The notes under the pieces are model-generated. The model saw only the letters and a program-made list of their open reading frames with translations, was not told the origin of the DNA and made no database searches. 41,717 bases of DNA from JACDAN01 sp035707105. GTDB lineage: Bacteria; Actinomycetota; Thermoleophilia; Gaiellales; Gaiellaceae. Position numbers and translations under genes: made by a program. This document shows, piece by piece, positions 39,853-41,717 of this stretch (the first letter of the stretch is position 1; each line of letters opens with the position of its first letter). The stretch is from contig DASSUI010000012.1 of assembly GCA_035707105.1 (NCBI GenBank), positions 1-41,717 of the forward strand, written 5' to 3'.

Positions 39853-41124
39853 CTAGTCGATGACCACACGATCGACCGTCGGCGGCTCGCCGATGTTCCC
39901 TCGGGCTGACGCCGTGCCTGTGACCGTTCCGGAGGCGACGATCGTCGACTGCGCGGTTTCAATCAGCGCGTAGGTCATGCTGGTGTCGGCGACGGTCGAG
40001 AACCTGTCCTTGAAAAAGAAGGGTCGGTTGTCGAGTTGCTGCTGTGCCTGCCCGGCTTGAGCCTTCAGGAGCAGCACATGGGTGAAATGGAAGCGAGACT
40101 TCTGGTCGTGTAGCGCGTCGCGGAGTGCTGCGGTTGTTAGCGACGATCGGGTGGCGCCCGCGGGCACGACGCGAATCGCAGCGGCGAAGGTGTCGATCGC
40201 AGTGATCACGCTATCGACGAGGCCCAGCCGTGTCGCGGCGTCCCGTACGTCCTTGGTCAGCTTGGCGATCGCCGCTTCATCTGGATGCTCCGCCGCCTTC
40301 GCCTTGGCGAGCTCAACTTCCGCTGTGCTCTTCGCATCGGAGAACTCGAGCTTCTTCGCGACAAGCTTCTGATGTAGATCGGCTACCTCGGCGAGGATCG
40401 CGTAGACACCCTTCTCACCGTTCTCAGGGAAGAGGCGGAAGTCATCATGGACTACCACGACCTCCGGCGGGCGTCTCAGTGCGTCTGCGACCGCGGCGGC
40501 TGCCGCGAGGTCGCTGGCAGCCGTGGCAGCCGTGCTGACGGTTCGGCGAGAGGAGAACAGCGAGAGGACGCCCGGCAGCGCAGAGGCAAGCGATGCCACG
40601 ACTGGGCCTACGAGTTTCGTGGCCTCCTTCTCGTCTGCGGCGGTCTTCAGCTGCTCAAGGATTCCTTCTGCGGCGGTCTTCAGCTGCTCAAGCCCAGTCG
40701 TAACCTCCTGATGTACAGCGTCGGAGGTGGCGAGTTCGGCCTCGTCCGTGATCAGCACGCGCCAGTCCCCGGCTTCAGGCCGCGTGGCCAGCACAACGTC
40801 GGCAACGGCTGCGCCGACCTTCCTCACCGCTGCGAACGTCAGGAAGGTTCCCCACATCGGCGTCGTATCCTTGACGTCGAGGGTGCTCTCTTTGACCTTC
40901 GCCAGGTCGGGAACGAGCGCCGTTAAGCGCTCGCGATCGGCGGCAGCTGCTGCCTTCTCGGCTTCTACCTTTGCCTTGTCGGCGTCCGCCTCAGCCTTAC
41001 GCGCATCGGCTTCTGCCTTCGCAACCTCCGCCTCGTCCTGCCGCCTCTTAAGGGGTTCAGGGAGGGTCGATGAGGACGGGATACTCACTGGACTTATTCC
41101 GCAAGCAGGCGGCAAATGCGACAT
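39853..41124 (-). CDS. unrecognised coiled-coil protein, accessory
   Basis: 423 residues from ATG 41124; GTG 41088 is an alternative start. Residues 28-66 are a charged Ala/Lys/Glu coiled coil (EAEVAKAEADARKAEADADK). The middle has an 11-residue duplication (LEQLKTAAEGI, LEQLKTAADEK) encoded by a 33-bp tandem repeat, then a hydrophobic stretch (VGPVVASLASALPGVLSLF) that may enter the membrane, then another helical region and a soluble C-terminus with FHFTHVLLLKAQAGQAQQQL and NRPFFFKDRFSTVAD. No cysteine pairs or enzyme motifs. Codon use is less GC-extreme than in the ribosomal genes, suggesting a different origin. I cannot assign a family. Confidence 0.6.
   Translation of the reverse strand: MSHLPPACGISPVSIPSSSTLPEPLKRRQDEAEVAKAEADARKAEADADKAKVEAEKAAAAADRERLTALVPDLAKVKESTLDVKDTTPMWGTFLTFAAVRKVGAAVADVVLATRPEAGDWRVLITDEAELATSDAVHQEVTTGLEQLKTAAEGILEQLKTAADEKEATKLVGPVVASLASALPGVLSLFSSRRTVSTAATAASDLAAAAAVADALRRPPEVVVVHDDFRLFPENGEKGVYAILAEVADLHQKLVAKKLEFSDAKSTAEVELAKAKAAEHPDEAAIAKLTKDVRDAATRLGLVDSVITAIDTFAAAIRVVPAGATRSSLTTAALRDALHDQKSRFHFTHVLLLKAQAGQAQQQLDNRPFFFKDRFSTVADTSMTYALIETAQSTIVASGTVTGTASARGNIGEPPTVDRVVID
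40634..40692. repeat. 33-bp tandem duplication inside the accessory gene
   Basis: A 26-bp sequence starting TCTGCGGCGGTC is present identically at 40634-40659 and 40667-40692, period 33 bp, so the frame is kept and eleven residues are duplicated. The perfect identity suggests a recent event. Confidence 0.85.
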
Positions 41125-41492
41125 ATCACACCACCCCGCTCACTACCAGTCCCCTCATGAGGAACGAGGCCCTCGACAACGTGAGGGGACGGGATTTCTT
41201 CGTCCCCGAGCCGCTGTGCAAGGGCGGAGCGCCTAGCCTGACTTAGTGCAGCCTTCACTATCCCCTGTTGGAGCCCAGGGCCGAACGCTCGCTATGGCTC
41301 GCACGTCTGTCTTGCCCTTCACGCTCCCCAACGATCTACGTGCGCCGGCCCCTGGAGTTCGCGTCCTTCCGAGTGCTTTCAGGGTGACTGTCGGAACTCC
41401 GCCCGAGCCCAGTCGGTCTCCAATTGCTCGGTCCACCCCGGCGCACCGTCCTGGCGGACAGCCGCGTGCGAGTCGTCGCCGATGCGACTCGT
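41125..41492. other. no supported gene; inverted repeats only
   Basis: No convincing gene. GTCCCCTCA (41149-41157) pairs with TGAGGGGAC (41182-41190), enclosing CGAGGCCCTCG, upstream of the accessory gene start. CGAGTCG (41469-41475) pairs with CGACTCG (41485-41491) around nine bases. A 97-codon minus-strand frame (41233-41526) is basic, lacks a Shine-Dalgarno and resembles nothing I know. Confidence 0.4.
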
Positions 41493-41717
41493 CTAGGCGG
41501 CTCCGGCCAGCTCGGTAGGCGAACAAGCGCCGCTAGCTACCCAGGGACCGGAATCCCCATACCTCGCGCAGGCGCTCTCCTCTTTCGTGAACACGCGCGT
41601 CGGGTCGCCGGCGAGCTTCACGAGCAGGTCGTACTCCTTGGCTGCGAGCACGACAGGCACGCCGGAGACGAGCACGCGTCGAGCCGCCCGGTCGATCGCC
41701 AGGTCGGCGACCGTGAT
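41493..41717 (-). pseudogene. frameshifted OmpR-type winged-helix DNA-binding domain (partial)
   Basis: The frame enters from the right edge and reads VADLAIDRAARRVLVSGVPV, VLAAKEYDLLVKLAGDP and TRVFTKEE, the start of an OmpR/PhoB C-terminal DNA-binding domain (effector-domain strands and first helices). It then switches to SACARYGDSG. Shifting frame at the GAGGAGAG run restores ERLREVWGFRSLG, exactly the next family segment, so a two-base AG gain (or one-base loss) broke the gene. Even the restored frame meets TAG near 41535 and homology ends, so the recognition helix is lost. The receiver domain would lie outside the window. Confidence 0.75.

Noticed and set aside
41233..41526. 97-codon minus-strand frame
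   Set aside because: Basic, unstructured product, no Shine-Dalgarno, and it begins within the breakpoint of the OmpR-type fragment.

Overview
The window is a GC-rich bacterial chromosome segment dominated by the str, S10, spc and alpha ribosomal-protein clusters, all on the minus strand and transcribed from rpoB near the right end toward ligA near the left. Very high third-position GC, many GTG and TTG starts, a short-LID adenylate kinase, C+ (zinc) forms of S4, S14 and L36, a large insertion in the N-terminal part of beta-prime, and promoters placed directly against start codons point to Actinomycetota, most likely the class Thermoleophilia. That assignment is inference from protein style, not a database result.

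Layout. 1-5156: a cell-envelope neighbourhood with a DUF4396 membrane protein (partial), a NlpC/P60 peptidoglycan hydrolase divergent from a coiled-coil 3D-domain protein, a NarL-type response regulator, a small helical protein and a PBP4-type D,D-carboxypeptidase. 5142-8081: ligA and truA. 8081-12122: rplQ, rpoA, rpsD, rpsK, rpsM, rpmJ, infA, map. 12119-24663: adk, secY, rplO, rpmD, rpsE, rplR, rplF, rpsH, rpsN, rplE, rplX, rplN, rpsQ, rpmC, rplP, rpsC, rplV, rpsS, rplB, rplW, rplD, rplC, rpsJ. 24682-28879: tuf, fusA, rpsG, rpsL. 29156-30325: a divergent GAF-GGDEF diguanylate cyclase between the str operon and rpoC. 30614-38888: rpoC and rpoB. 38889-41717: a disturbed accessory tail with gene remnants, an unrecognised coiled-coil protein and a frameshifted OmpR-type DNA-binding fragment.

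Most ribosomal genes overlap or abut, with junctions of the type TGATG, TAATG, ATGA or TAGTG, which implies translational coupling. Three gaps of about 160 bases break this packing (rplE/rpsN, rplN/rplX, rpsC/rplP). Each is filled exactly by an unbroken reading frame of 54-56 codons that starts at the upstream stop codon and ends in a stop-start overlap with the next ribosomal gene. Two of the three are clear copies of one repeat: they share the peptide core SSVAPVASGYERSLRPC, and a flanking 8-bp stem shows three compensatory base-pair changes between the copies. This is the least ordinary structure in the window: a repeat that appears to have entered ribosomal gene junctions while keeping translation continuous.

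Other points: truA keeps its complete N-terminal domain but has no usable start codon where TAGTG would be expected (the sequence reads TAGCG); a MITE-like element with mirrored palindromic ends lies between the GGDEF gene and rpoC; S17 carries an acidic/Pro N-terminal extension of about 160 residues; and several single genes in the left arm have a -10 box immediately before the start codon, suggesting leaderless mRNAs.
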